Shown: positions 7,945 through 17,511, counted from the first letter of the stretch. The stretch is 64,000 nt of DNA from Sandaracinaceae bacterium (GCA_020633195.1 JACKEC010000019.1:124001-188000); one strand, 5' to 3'. Numbers and translations are program-made. The notes: generated by a model from the sequence alone, not told the origin.

Positions 7945-10425
7945 ATGCATACGAAGCGGACATGGGGCGTCACGGCGCTGATGCTGCTGGCGACGGCCTG
8001 CGGAGGCGGGAACACGACCGACGATGGAGGCGCCACCTCGGATGGCGGCACCGTCGGTGTGGACTCGGGCACGATGGGGACGGACTCGGGCACGACCGAC
8101 GCGGGCACGCCGGGCGATGACGCAGGTGGCGGGGACGACGCCGGTCGGCCCGACCCGAGCTGCGAGAACGGGGAGCAGGACGGCGCCGAGACCGACGTCG
8201 ACTGTGGCGGCGGCCTCTGTCCCGCGTGCGCCGACGGCTCGATGTGTACGGCGGGCAGCGACTGCGTGAGCGGCGCGTGCCCCGACGGCACCTGCTCGGC
8301 TGGCTGCTCGGACATGGTGCAGAACCAGGACGAGACGGGCGTCGACTGCGGCGGCGCCACCTGCGCCGGCTGCGCCGATGGAGTCGGGTGCACGACCGGC
8401 ACCGACTGCCTGAGCGGCGTCTGCGACGCCGCCACCTCCACGTGCACGGCCGCGAGCTGCACCGACGGATCGCGCAACGGCGACGAGACCGACGTCGACT
8501 GCGGCGGATCGTGCAGCCCCTGCGCGGACGGGCTCGCCTGCGGCGCGGACGCGGACTGCGTCGGCGGGTTCTGTGATCCGACGACGAGCACGTGCGCGAC
8601 GCCGAGTTGCACCGACGGCGTGCGCAACCAGGACGAGACGGACGTCGACTGCGGCGGCGCGACCTGCGCCGGCTGCGCGGACGGCGCCGGCTGCGCGGCG
8701 GGCGCGGACTGCCTGAGCGGCAGCTGCGACTCCACGACGCTCACCTGCAACGCGCCGAGCTGCACGGACACGATCCAGAACGGCGCCGAGACCGGCGTCG
8801 ATTGCGGCGGCGGCACTTGCCCTGCGTGCAGCACCGGCGGCGGCTGCGCCACGGGCTCGGACTGCGTCAGCGGCGTCTGCGACCCGAGCACGAGCACTTG
8901 CGCGGTCGCGAGCTGCACCGACGGCGTCATGAACGGCACCGAGACCGGGGTCGACTGCGGCGGTGGCTGCACCGGCTGCGCGACCGGCGGCGCCTGCACG
9001 ACCGGGTCGGACTGCGCGAGCGGCGTGTGCACGGGCACCATGTGCGCCGCGGCCACGTGCTCGGACGGCGTGCGCAACGGCGCGGAGACCGGGGTCGACT
9101 GCGGCGGCGGGACCTGCCCGCGCTGCGCGGCCGGCGGCGGCTGCTCGAGCGGCTCCGACTGCACGAGCGGCATCTGCGATCCCACCACGATGACCTGCAA
9201 CACGGCCGGCTGCATGGACGGCGTGCGCAACGGCGCGGAGACCGGGGTCGACTGCGGCGGCGGCACCTGCCCCGGCTGCGCGGACGGCGGTCCGTGTGGC
9301 GCCGACGTGGACTGCGCGAGCGGGTCCTGTGATCCGACGACCATGACCTGCGACATGCCGTCCTGCACCGACGGCGCGCGCAACGGCGCGGAGACGGACG
9401 TCGACTGCGGCGGCGGCACCTGCCCGGTCTGCCGCGATGGTGAGGACTGCGTCCTCGGGACGGACTGCTCGAGCGGGATCTGCGGCGGTGGCTCGATGAC
9501 GTGCAGCGCGGCCACGTGCAGCGACGGCGTCCTCAACGGCACCGAGACGGACGTCGACTGCGGCGGCGGCACCTGCTCCGGCTGCGACCTCGGCGAGGCG
9601 TGCCGCCGCAACGGCGATTGCGCGAGCGGGGCCTGTGATCCGGGGTCCCGCAGCTGCGTGATGCCCCCCTGCACGGCCGGGTCGATGACCTTCAACTACA
9701 CCGGCGCGATCCAGTCCTTCACCATGCCGATGGCCTGCCTGAACGCGACCATCACCGCCATGGGCGCGCAGGGCGGCGGCGGCGGGGGCCTCGGCGCCTC
9801 CATGCGCGGCACGTTCACGCTCGCGGCGGGGACGACCCTCCAGGTGCTCGTCGGCGGCCAGGGGATCACCCAGGGTGACACCTACGGTCACAGCGGCGGC
9901 GGCGGCTCCTTCGTCGTCGCGCCGGGCAACGTCCCCCTCGTCGTCGCGGGCGGCGGCGGAGCCGGCGACCACAACGTCACCGGCGATGGCGGGCCCGGGC
10001 TGACGGGCACGAGCGGCGGGAACAGCGGTGACGGCGTGAACCTCGGCGGCACGGGCGGCGCCGGCGGCACGACCGGCGGCGCCGACTGCGGCTGCGGCGG
10101 CGTCGGCTCGGGGGGTGGCGGCTTCACCGGCGACGGACAGATCTCCGGCTCGGGCGGCGGTGTCGCGTTCACGAGCGGCGGCGCAGGCGGCTCGAACGAC
10201 ACGACCAACTGCGTGTCCGAGAGCCCCGGCGGCTTCGGCGGCGGCGGCGCGGGCGGCAACGGCGGCGGCGGCGGCGGCGGCTACTCGGGTGGCGCAGGCG
10301 GCTACAGCTGCTCGGCGCTCGGCCGAGTCGCGGGCGGCGGCGGATCGTTCAACTCGGGCACCGCCCAGTCGAACTCGTCCGGCGTGCGGAGCGGCAACGG
10401 CCAGGTGACCATCAGCTGGTTCTGA
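7945..10425 (+). CDS. Cys-rich repeat lipoprotein with Gly-rich ALK/LTK-like domain
   Basis: An 826-residue lipoprotein. The ATG at 7945 sits 7 bases after GGGAGG and opens a lipoprotein signal with lipobox LLATAC (Cys19). A D/G/T-rich linker leads to ten repeats of about 50 residues (residues 73-575) of the form C-x-DGVRNGAETGVDCGGGTC followed by five more Cys, about 80 Cys in all. The last 245 residues are extremely Gly-rich, with FTM, ITAMGAQGGGGGG, LVGGQG and PLVVAGGGGG motifs that resemble the glycine-rich domain of ALK/LTK receptors (Pfam Gly_rich), known also from bacteria. Likely an outer-membrane-anchored surface fibre. The P450 gene is divergent. Confidence 0.87.
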   Translation: MHTKRTWGVTALMLLATACGGGNTTDDGGATSDGGTVGVDSGTMGTDSGTTDAGTPGDDAGGGDDAGRPDPSCENGEQDGAETDVDCGGGLCPACADGSMCTAGSDCVSGACPDGTCSAGCSDMVQNQDETGVDCGGATCAGCADGVGCTTGTDCLSGVCDAATSTCTAASCTDGSRNGDETDVDCGGSCSPCADGLACGADADCVGGFCDPTTSTCATPSCTDGVRNQDETDVDCGGATCAGCADGAGCAAGADCLSGSCDSTTLTCNAPSCTDTIQNGAETGVDCGGGTCPACSTGGGCATGSDCVSGVCDPSTSTCAVASCTDGVMNGTETGVDCGGGCTGCATGGACTTGSDCASGVCTGTMCAAATCSDGVRNGAETGVDCGGGTCPRCAAGGGCSSGSDCTSGICDPTTMTCNTAGCMDGVRNGAETGVDCGGGTCPGCADGGPCGADVDCASGSCDPTTMTCDMPSCTDGARNGAETDVDCGGGTCPVCRDGEDCVLGTDCSSGICGGGSMTCSAATCSDGVLNGTETDVDCGGGTCSGCDLGEACRRNGDCASGACDPGSRSCVMPPCTAGSMTFNYTGAIQSFTMPMACLNATITAMGAQGGGGGGLGASMRGTFTLAAGTTLQVLVGGQGITQGDTYGHSGGGGSFVVAPGNVPLVVAGGGGAGDHNVTGDGGPGLTGTSGGNSGDGVNLGGTGGAGGTTGGADCGCGGVGSGGGGFTGDGQISGSGGGVAFTSGGAGGSNDTTNCVSESPGGFGGGGAGGNGGGGGGGYSGGAGGYSCSALGRVAGGGGSFNSGTAQSNSSGVRSGNGQVTISWF

Positions 10426-10439
10426 GGTCGCTCGATGGA

Positions 10440-10477
10440 CGGGCGAACGTGGGCCTCGCCGAGGCCCCGTTCGCCCG
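10440..10477. terminator. 17-bp hairpin after the Gly-rich lipoprotein gene
   Basis: CGGGCGAACG-T-GGGCCTC pairs with GAGGCCC-CGTTCGCCCG across a GCC loop, with one bulged T. It begins 14 bases after the stop at 10425 and lies before the next gene. There is no T-run, so it is either a U-less terminator, an mRNA 3'-end stabiliser, or the fold that ends this transcription unit. Confidence 0.5.
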
Positions 10478-10531
10478 TTCGCGCGTCGTTGGGGGGTGGT
10501 CAGGGTTATCCCGACACGGCACCCTATCGGG

Positions 10532-13500
10532 ATGTCCAAGACGCGCGCGCTGTCCTTGTCTTGCCTCCTCCTCCTGACCGCCTGTGGGAGCGACCCCGGC
10601 TCCGACGGAGGCGCGCCGGGCGACGGCGGCGCCGTCGACTCGGGGACGATGGGGTCCCCCGACGCGGGGCCGACGCCCGATGGCGGCCCGATCACCGGCG
10701 ACGCCGGACCCGGGGACGCGGGCCCGCTTCGCCCGGGCTGCGGTGACGCGGTCGTCGCGGCGGACGAGGAGTGCGACGACGGCAACGACCGCGCGGGCGA
10801 CGGGTGCGATCTCGACTGCCGGCTCGAGCCCGGCTTCAGCTGCCCCGTGCCGGGCGCGCCGTGCGAGGGCTGCGGCAACGGCATCGTCGAGAGCTCCGAG
10901 GGCTGCGACGACGGGAACCGCGTGGGCGCCGACGGCTGCGCCGCGGACTGCTCGGCGATCGAGGACGGCTGGGTCTGTCCCGCCGAGGGGCGCCCCTGCG
11001 AGCTCTGCGGCAACGGCGTGCGCGAGCCCAACGAGGTGTGCGACGACGGGAACACGGTCGGCCTCGACGGCTGCGCGGCCGACTGCCGCATGGTCGAGCT
11101 GAACTACCGTTGCCCGACGCCGGGCGCGCCATGCGAGCTGTGCGGCGACGGGATGCTCGACAGCGGCGAGGTCTGCGACGACGGCAACAACCTCTCGGGT
11201 GACGGGTGCACCTTCAACTGCCAGCTCGTCGAGCCGGGCCACCGGTGCGTGACGCCGGGCGCGGCGTGCGAGGCGTGCGGCAACAGCGTCGTCGAGAGCA
11301 CCGAGGCGTGTGACGACGGCAACCGGATCGCCGGCGACGGCTGCAGCGCGGACTGCTCGATGATCGAGGCCGGGTTCACCTGCGACAGCTCCGGCGGCCG
11401 GACGCTCTGCATCGAGTGCGGCAACGGGGTGATCGAGACCGGCGAGCTGTGCGACGACGGCAACCGCACCGGCGGCGACGGCTGCGAGGCGGACTGCGCG
11501 AGCCTGACCGGGCCGGAGTGGTCCTGCCCCGTCCCCGGCATCGGCTGCGGCAACTGCGGCGACGGCGTGGTGCAGGCGATCGAGCTCTGCGACGACGGCA
11601 ACACGATGAGCGGCGACGGCTGCGGCGCGGACTGCACCACGATCGAGCCGGCCTCGCTCTGCCCGCCGGGCGGCGGGCCGTGCACGCGCTGCGGCGACGG
11701 GGTGCTCGAGGGCCTCGAGGCGTGCGACGACGGCAACGCCGTGGGCGGCGACGGCTGCAGCCGCCTGTGCGCGATCGAGCCGGGCTGGCTCTGCTACCGC
11801 TCGGGGTCGGCCCCCGCGGGGTGCGAGCGCTGCGGCAACGGCCGCGTCGAGGCGCACGAGACCTGCGACGACGGCAACGTGGTCGGCGGCGACGGGTGCA
11901 ACGCGACGTGCACGATGGTCGAGGCCGGCTTCTCCTGCGTCATCCCCGGGTTCGCGTGCTCGCCCTGCGGCGACGGCGTCCTGAACGTCGGCGAGGGGTG
12001 CGACGACGGCAACGCGGCCAACGGGGACGGCTGCTCCTCGATGTGCCAGATCGAGAGCGGGTCCTTCACCTGCCTCGTGCCGGGCTCGCCCTGCGAGGAG
12101 TGCGGCGACGGCGTCGACGACCCGTTCGAGACGTGCGACGACGGCAACCTCGCGTCGGGCGACGGCTGCGACTCGACGTGCCAGCTCGAGCCCGGCTACG
12201 TCTGCAGCGGGATGAGCTGCACCGCGTCCCGCTGCGGCGACGGTGCGGCGGCCGGCGGTGAGGAGTGTGACGACGGCAACAACCTCAGCGGCGACGGGTG
12301 CTCGGCGATCTGTCGAACCGAGACCGGCTACGTGTGCACGGTCGCCGGCTGCCGGCGCACGGTCTGCGGCGACTCCGCGGTCGAGGGCGCCGAGGAGTGC
12401 GACGACGGCAACACCGCGAGCAGCGACGGCTGCAGCTCGACCTGCCGGTTCGAGCCGTTCTCCGCGTGCCCCACGCCGGGCAGCCCCTGCGTCACCGAGG
12501 TCTGCGGCAACGGGACCGTCGCCGGCTACGAGACCTGCGACGACGGCAACAACATGAGCGGCGACGGCTGCAACGGCGAGTGCCGGCTCGAGCCGGGCTT
12601 CGACTGCGTGCCCACCGGCGGCCCGTGCATGACGATCCGCTGCGGGGACGGCTCGGTCGATGGCCTCGAGGAGTGCGACGACGGCAACGCGACCTCGGGC
12701 GACGGGTGCTCGAGCACGTGCACCATCGATCCGCTCTTCGTCTGCACCGGCGCGGGCCCGGGGAGCTGCTCGCCGGTCGTGCAGTTCGTCGAGATCCTGC
12801 GCTGGACCCTCTCGATGATCAGCCCGAACGGCCTCTACTACGATCCGTCGACGCGTTCGTTCGTCGGCCTGAAGAACTCGGCGGCGGGCGGCCTGACGCC
12901 GGTCGAGCTGTGCCTCGACGGGACGCTCCTCGATCCGAACAGCGACTCCACGCTGGTGCCGCGCCCCCGCGGCGTCGGGGGCCAGCTCGGCGGCGCGACC
13001 TACGACCCGTTCACCAACACGGTCCTGTTCATCAACTCGAACGACCAGCTCACGCAGGTGCCGATCGACCAGCTGCAGTCGGGGGATCCGGAGCCGACCG
13101 GCACGACGCTGCGCCTCCAGGACACCGCCGGCGTCCGCCTCTCGGGCGGCTCGGCGCTGACCGTGGGCAACGACGGGCGGCTCTACGTCGCCCACGAGCG
13201 GCCCGACGGCTTCTACGTGTACACGCGCCGCTCGGCCAGCCCGCCCTTCGTGGCGCGCGCGGCCGAGTTCATCCCGATGGACGTGGACGGCGCGGGCACG
13301 CCCTTCGACGCCGACGGCTCCGACGCCGACGCGATGAACAGCGCGTTCATCATCCCGGGGACCAACGCGTTCGGGATCTTCAACGACCCCGACGACGACG
13401 CGTTCGGCCGCGACCCCATCTTCAGCTTCTTCGACTACGGCGGGACGCTCTTCGCCCAGTCGTCGCTGCCGGGGCTGCTCTTCCCCGACACCACCCCGCC

Positions 13501-15160
13501 CTCGGTCGACTCCTACAGCAAGTCGGCCGACGGCTCCGAGACGGCGACCGACGGCGGCGCGTTCGTGATCTGCCCGGAGGTGCCCGCCGAGGGCTGCCGC
13601 CTGTTCGCGCGGACCTGCACGACCGACGAGGACTGTCAGACGATCGTGCCGGGCGGCATCTGCACGATGGCGCCGGGCGTGCCGGTCCCCTACTGCGCCT
13701 CACCCGCGCTCGCGCGCGACGACCGCGCGACGGTCGACGTGGGCTCGTCCGCCAACACCATCGACGTCCTCGCGAACGACACGATCTCCGAGGGCGTCTG
13801 CCGCGACACGATGGTCGCCATCACCTCGGTCGACACGACAGGGACGCGCGGCACCGTGATGATCGCTCCGGACGCGCAGACCGTGACGTACACGCCGCCT
13901 CCCGGGGTGTGCGGGACCATCGACACGTTCGAGTACACGGCGCTCCTCGGGGGCGGCGAGGTCGACAGCGCGACGGTCACGATCTTCATCGCGTGCGACT
14001 GCGGCGACGGGATCGTGCAGACCAGCGAGCAGTGCGACGACGGGAACACCCGGGACGGCGACGGCTGCGACTCGCGGTGCCGCTTCGAGATCGTCTGCGG
14101 CGACGGAGTCGTGCGGCCGGGCGAGGAGTGCGACGACGGGAACACGACCGCCGGCGACGGCTGCAGCCCGTTCTGCTTCCTCGAGAGCATCTGCGGCGAC
14201 GGGGTGGTCGCGGGCGTCGAGCAGTGCGACGACGGCAACACCGTCAGCGGCGACGGATGCAGCAGCACCTGCCGCCTGCCGATGTGCGGTGACGGCAGGC
14301 TCGACTTCGACACGATGCCGCCCGAGCAGTGTGACGACGGCAACCGCAGGACCGGCGACGGGTGCAGCTTGATGTGCACCATCGAGGTCATCTGCGGCGA
14401 CGGGGTCGTGATGCCGCCCGAGCAATGCGACGACGGCAACACGACCTCCGGCGACGGGTGCAGCTCGGCCTGCGCGATCGAGACGACCTGCGGCGACGGG
14501 GTCCGCGAGGGCGGCGAGGAGTGCGACGACGGCAACCGCGTCAACGGCGACGGCTGCTCGCGCCTCTGCTTCATCGAGAACGTCTGCGGCGACTCGATGC
14601 TCGGCGGCACCGAGGAGTGCGACGACGGCGCCAACGGCGTGCTCGGCGACGGCTGCCGGGACGACTGCACCGCGGAGCGCTGCGGCGACAGGATCGTCGA
14701 CCCCGGCGAGGGCTGCGACGACGGCAACACCGTCAGCGGCGACGGGTGCACGAACATGTGCGCGGTCGAGTCGCGCTGCGGCGACGGCGCGGTCGGCCCG
14801 ACCGAGCAGTGCGACGACGGCAACAACCGGAGCGGCGACGGCTGCTCGTCGGCCTGCCGCCTCGAGGCGGTGTGCGGCGACGGCGTCCTCGACGCCGCCG
14901 AGGAGTGCGACGACGGCAACACGACGCCGGGCGACGGCTGCAGCGCGACGTGCTCCTTCGAGAACATGTGCGGCGACGGCGTGGTCGGCGGGCCGGAGGA
15001 GTGCGACGACGGCAACTCGATGGTCGGCGACGGCTGCCGCCCCGACTGCACGCGCGAGGTCTGCGGCGACGGCATCGTCGACGCGGGCGAGGAGTGCGAC
15101 GACGGCAACACCGTGAACACCGACACGTGCGACAACATGTGTCGGTTCACGCTCGCGTGA
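10532..15160 (+). CDS. Giant lipoprotein with 27 Myxococcus Cys-rich repeats
   Basis: A 1542-residue lipoprotein. The ATG at 10532 gives a classic leader with lipobox LLTAC (Cys18); a GTG at 10496 would prepend 12 residues and spoil it. After a DGG/DAG linker come 15 long repeats (about 44 residues, six Cys) of the form CGDGxxxxxExCDDGNxxxGDGCxxxC plus a second half ending PGxPC. A Cys-poor insert (about 750-1155) follows, with propeller-like segments, then an Ig-like Big_9 domain (ARDDRATVDV, VLANDT, VTYTPPPG). Twelve short repeats (about 32 residues, four Cys) finish the protein. The repeats match the Myxococcus Cys-rich repeat (TIGR02232). About 138 Cys lie in repeats alone. Probably an extended disulfide-locked surface rod; function unknown. 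Confidence 0.88.
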   Translation: MSKTRALSLSCLLLLTACGSDPGSDGGAPGDGGAVDSGTMGSPDAGPTPDGGPITGDAGPGDAGPLRPGCGDAVVAADEECDDGNDRAGDGCDLDCRLEPGFSCPVPGAPCEGCGNGIVESSEGCDDGNRVGADGCAADCSAIEDGWVCPAEGRPCELCGNGVREPNEVCDDGNTVGLDGCAADCRMVELNYRCPTPGAPCELCGDGMLDSGEVCDDGNNLSGDGCTFNCQLVEPGHRCVTPGAACEACGNSVVESTEACDDGNRIAGDGCSADCSMIEAGFTCDSSGGRTLCIECGNGVIETGELCDDGNRTGGDGCEADCASLTGPEWSCPVPGIGCGNCGDGVVQAIELCDDGNTMSGDGCGADCTTIEPASLCPPGGGPCTRCGDGVLEGLEACDDGNAVGGDGCSRLCAIEPGWLCYRSGSAPAGCERCGNGRVEAHETCDDGNVVGGDGCNATCTMVEAGFSCVIPGFACSPCGDGVLNVGEGCDDGNAANGDGCSSMCQIESGSFTCLVPGSPCEECGDGVDDPFETCDDGNLASGDGCDSTCQLEPGYVCSGMSCTASRCGDGAAAGGEECDDGNNLSGDGCSAICRTETGYVCTVAGCRRTVCGDSAVEGAEECDDGNTASSDGCSSTCRFEPFSACPTPGSPCVTEVCGNGTVAGYETCDDGNNMSGDGCNGECRLEPGFDCVPTGGPCMTIRCGDGSVDGLEECDDGNATSGDGCSSTCTIDPLFVCTGAGPGSCSPVVQFVEILRWTLSMISPNGLYYDPSTRSFVGLKNSAAGGLTPVELCLDGTLLDPNSDSTLVPRPRGVGGQLGGATYDPFTNTVLFINSNDQLTQVPIDQLQSGDPEPTGTTLRLQDTAGVRLSGGSALTVGNDGRLYVAHERPDGFYVYTRRSASPPFVARAAEFIPMDVDGAGTPFDADGSDADAMNSAFIIPGTNAFGIFNDPDDDAFGRDPIFSFFDYGGTLFAQSSLPGLLFPDTTPPSVDSYSKSADGSETATDGGAFVICPEVPAEGCRLFARTCTTDEDCQTIVPGGICTMAPGVPVPYCASPALARDDRATVDVGSSANTIDVLANDTISEGVCRDTMVAITSVDTTGTRGTVMIAPDAQTVTYTPPPGVCGTIDTFEYTALLGGGEVDSATVTIFIACDCGDGIVQTSEQCDDGNTRDGDGCDSRCRFEIVCGDGVVRPGEECDDGNTTAGDGCSPFCFLESICGDGVVAGVEQCDDGNTVSGDGCSSTCRLPMCGDGRLDFDTMPPEQCDDGNRRTGDGCSLMCTIEVICGDGVVMPPEQCDDGNTTSGDGCSSACAIETTCGDGVREGGEECDDGNRVNGDGCSRLCFIENVCGDSMLGGTEECDDGANGVLGDGCRDDCTAERCGDRIVDPGEGCDDGNTVSGDGCTNMCAVESRCGDGAVGPTEQCDDGNNRSGDGCSSACRLEAVCGDGVLDAAEECDDGNTTPGDGCSATCSFENMCGDGVVGGPEECDDGNSMVGDGCRPDCTREVCGDGIVDAGEECDDGNTVNTDTCDNMCRFTLA

Positions 15161-15186
15161 GCGCGCCGCGGTAGACTCGCCCGCGC

Positions 15187-15777
15187 ATGTCGCGGGAGCG
15201 CGCGTTCGTCGGGGTCGCCGACCACAACGGGTGGGCGATCCTCGTCACGGCCACGGGGGACGCGACCTTCGTCGATCGGCGACGCGTCGAGCTCGTCGAG
15301 GAGGGGCTCCCGTGCATGCCGTACCACCACGACGCGCAGCGGCTCCCGACGCCGGACGCGGTAGCGCTCGTCGAGCGCGTGGCCGCCTCGGCGAAGCGGT
15401 GCGCGGAGGCGCGCCTCGAGGAGCTCGATGCCGGGCTGCCGGGTCGGATCGCGGGCATCGCGCTGCGGGTCTGCCCCGCGCTGCCGCCGACGATCGAGGA
15501 GCGCCTCGCCGACTACTTCGCGCAGAACAATGCCGACCCCGTGATGTACAGGACGGCCCTCGCCGAGGCCGCGATCGCGCGCGGGTGGCGGGTGTGCTGG
15601 TATCGGAAGGCCACCGTGCACGCCGACGCGAGCGAGGCCCTCGGCGCCGACCTCGACGCGGTCCTGAGCCAGCTCGGCGCGTCCCTCGGACCGCCGTGGC
15701 AGAAGGACCACCGGATGGCGATGGCCGCCGCCGTCCTCGCCGCGCGCGGGCTCGCGAAGCGAGCCCCCAACGCGTGA
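15187..15777 (+). CDS. Conserved hypothetical protein, possible RNase H-like fold
   Basis: A 196-residue soluble protein with no signal peptide. It starts FVGVADHNGWAILVT, a beta-hairpin with an early Asp, and ends with KDHRMAMAAAVLAARG, a helix carrying Asp-His. Such an opening strand and closing acidic helix recall RNase H/actin-fold proteins (DUF429- or RuvC-like), but I cannot confirm all catalytic acids, so this is only a suggestion. It begins 26 bases after the giant lipoprotein stop and could be read from the same transcript. No family name is claimed. Confidence 0.65.
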   Translation: MSRERAFVGVADHNGWAILVTATGDATFVDRRRVELVEEGLPCMPYHHDAQRLPTPDAVALVERVAASAKRCAEARLEELDAGLPGRIAGIALRVCPALPPTIEERLADYFAQNNADPVMYRTALAEAAIARGWRVCWYRKATVHADASEALGADLDAVLSQLGASLGPPWQKDHRMAMAAAVLAARGLAKRAPNA

Positions 15778-15836
15778 GAGGTCCGGGGACCCGAGCCAGC
15801 GTGCGGGGCGAGCGTGGGACGAGTACAACGTCTCGA

Positions 15837-16565
15837 ATGAACGCCATCCGCGCTCTCGCCTGCGTGCTGCTCCTCCTCGGCTGCTCCGGCGCGACGGAGA
15901 CCGACGCCGGCCCGGGCGGCTCGGACGCGGGGGGCATGGACGGGGGCGCGGTCTCTGATGCCGGGTCGAGCGACGCCGGTTCGAGCGACGCCGGTTCGAG
16001 CGACGCCGGTTCGAGCGACGCCGGTTCGAGCGACGCCGGTTCGAGCGACGCCGGTTCGAGCGACGCCGGTATGCCGCGGGACGCCGGCGGGCGGAGCCCG
16101 ATGAACCACCGGGCCGACGACTCCGAGTGTCGGGCCGCGGCGCCGGCGGGGAGCTGCTCGTTCGAAGGAGGCGCGTGCTCGACCGACGCCGACTGCACCG
16201 ACGGCGTCAACGGCCGTTGCAACATGAACCTCGGCGGCGCCGCGTTCTGCCGCTGCACCTACGACACCTGCGCGGACGACTCCGAGTGCTCGACCGGTGA
16301 GACCTGCGCCTGCCACGGCGCGACCTTCCACGCCGACAGCAACGAGTGCCTGCCCGGGAATTGCCGCGTCGACTCCGACTGCGGCGCCGGCGGCTTCTGC
16401 TCCCCCACCATCGGCGGCTGCGGCGGCCTCGCCGGCTACTACTGCCACACCGCCGACGACCGCTGCACCGACGACGCGGACTGCGCGGGCGGCGGGCTCA
16501 TGGCCTGTCAGTACGCGTCCACGACGGCCCGCTGGGAGTGCATGGCTCGCTTGTTCTGCCCCTGA
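15837..16565 (+). CDS. Small Cys-rich lipoprotein with SSDAG repeat linker
   Basis: A 242-residue lipoprotein. The ATG at 15837 opens a leader with lipobox LLLGC (Cys16). A disordered linker contains seven exact SSDAG pentapeptides encoded by a perfect 15-bp tandem repeat. The remaining 150 residues have many Cys in pairs such as ACSTDADC, RCTYDTC, DDSEC, CAC, RVDSDC and RCTDDADC, which suggests a compact disulfide-rich head. The start preceding the linker rules out longer upstream frames, which run through the neighbouring gene. It is a third Cys-rich lipoprotein in this region, on the same strand as the other two. Function unknown. Confidence 0.8.
   Translation: MNAIRALACVLLLLGCSGATETDAGPGGSDAGGMDGGAVSDAGSSDAGSSDAGSSDAGSSDAGSSDAGSSDAGSSDAGMPRDAGGRSPMNHRADDSECRAAAPAGSCSFEGGACSTDADCTDGVNGRCNMNLGGAAFCRCTYDTCADDSECSTGETCACHGATFHADSNECLPGNCRVDSDCGAGGFCSPTIGGCGGLAGYYCHTADDRCTDDADCAGGGLMACQYASTTARWECMARLFCP
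15966..16070 (+). repeat. Seven perfect copies of a 15-bp tandem repeat
   Basis: TCGAGCGACGCCGGT is repeated seven times without a mismatch (105 bases) inside the lipoprotein gene and encodes SSDAG each time. The unit is a multiple of three, so copy-number change alters linker length without shifting frame. Confidence 0.9.
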
Positions 16566-16575
16566 TCGGGCGCCG

Positions 16576-16998
16576 TCAGTCCGGGATCGGGACATCGAGC
16601 GGCTCGGGGGCCCAGTCCTCCTCCGAGTTGTTGTACCAGCACTGCCTCGGCCCCTGCGAGACCCCGTTCACGACGTCGTGAGGCGAGCGGCGGAGGCGCC
16701 CCCGCTCCCACCCCGCCGCCTCGCACGCGTCGTGGCACGGCCGGTTCCGGATCGTGTCGCCCATGAGCATGCTCGGGAAGAACACGCACATCCCGACGAA
16801 CATCACGCCGATCCAGAGCAGCGACTCCCGCCGATCCGCGCGGCCCTCCTCGCTGAAGAGCTTCTTCAGGCCCTCGCCGAAGTGCGCCGAGCTGTGCAGG
16901 CGGTAGCGGAAGCTCACGCGCATGAACATCAGCCAGCCGCTGGTGATGATGGCGATCCCCACCAGCGACAACACGCCGCCCGACCCGAACCAGTGCAT
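16576..16998 (-). CDS. Small membrane protein with two helices
   Basis: A 140-residue protein. A first transmembrane segment (about 9-28) is followed by a charged cytosolic stretch (RYRLHSSAHFGEGLKKLF) and a second hydrophobic segment (about 60-80). A Cys-containing tail (CHDACEAAGW, QCWYNN) may lie outside the membrane. I do not recognise a family. It is the last gene of a four-gene minus-strand set running from 19098 down, with 30 bases separating it from the gene upstream. Confidence 0.7.
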   Translation of the reverse strand: MHWFGSGGVLSLVGIAIITSGWLMFMRVSFRYRLHSSAHFGEGLKKLFSEEGRADRRESLLWIGVMFVGMCVFFPSMLMGDTIRNRPCHDACEAAGWERGRLRRSPHDVVNGVSQGPRQCWYNNSEEDWAPEPLDVPIPD

Positions 16999-17028
16999 GC
17001 GAGGAGGATAACCTCGCTCCGCTCCGCG

Positions 17029-17511
17029 TCAGCGTGCGCGTCGAGCTCGCTCCACGCGCCGTCGGTGCTCGCCGTATAAACGGCGCACGGCGTGCTGCGC
17101 GCGGACATAGGGGTGCCAGTTGGGGTTCCGCCCCCTCGCGACGAGGCGCTCGACCCACCAGATCACCCCCGAGAGGAGGAGGACGCCTGCCCCGATTCCG
17201 AGCGCGGCCCCCGCATAGGCGTATTCCACGGGCCCCTCGATCCGGAAGAGCGACGTCACGAGCGCCGCGATCCCCGTCGCTCCTCCGAGCGGTATCAGGA
17301 GCGCCGGGCCGACCTCGAAGCCGGGGAGCTCCGCCCGGCGCGTCTCCACCTCTCGGGTGCCGGCTCGATGCAGCGCCTCGAGCTCCGGCTCTGGGACCTC
17401 CGTGAGATCGAGCTGCAAGACGAGCTCCGTATCGAAGTGGGGGTCCCCCTCTTGCGCCGCCACGTCAACTGGCCCGAGCGAGAGGAGCACGATGACCACC
17501 AACGATCGCAC
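17029..17511 (-). CDS. Exported/membrane hypothetical protein
   Basis: A 160-residue protein starting at GTG, with a signal peptide (MRSLVVIVLL... ending VAAQ), a short acidic periplasmic stretch, two hydrophobic segments (about 68-87 and 95-117), then a strongly basic tail ending RRRVERARRAR. That topology suggests a small inner-membrane protein with a cytosolic basic tail. No family is recognised. It sits 31 bases after the stop of the propeller gene in the same minus-strand set. Confidence 0.7.
   Translation of the reverse strand: MRSLVVIVLLSLGPVDVAAQEGDPHFDTELVLQLDLTEVPEPELEALHRAGTREVETRRAELPGFEVGPALLIPLGGATGIAALVTSLFRIEGPVEYAYAGAALGIGAGVLLLSGVIWWVERLVARGRNPNWHPYVRAQHAVRRLYGEHRRRVERARRAR

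Noticed and set aside
10440..10477. Canonical rho-independent terminator
   Set aside because: The stem is strong, but no T-run follows on either strand, so it is reported only as terminator-like.
15966..16070. CRISPR-like direct repeats
   Set aside because: The repeat is continuous with no spacers and lies in frame inside a coding region.
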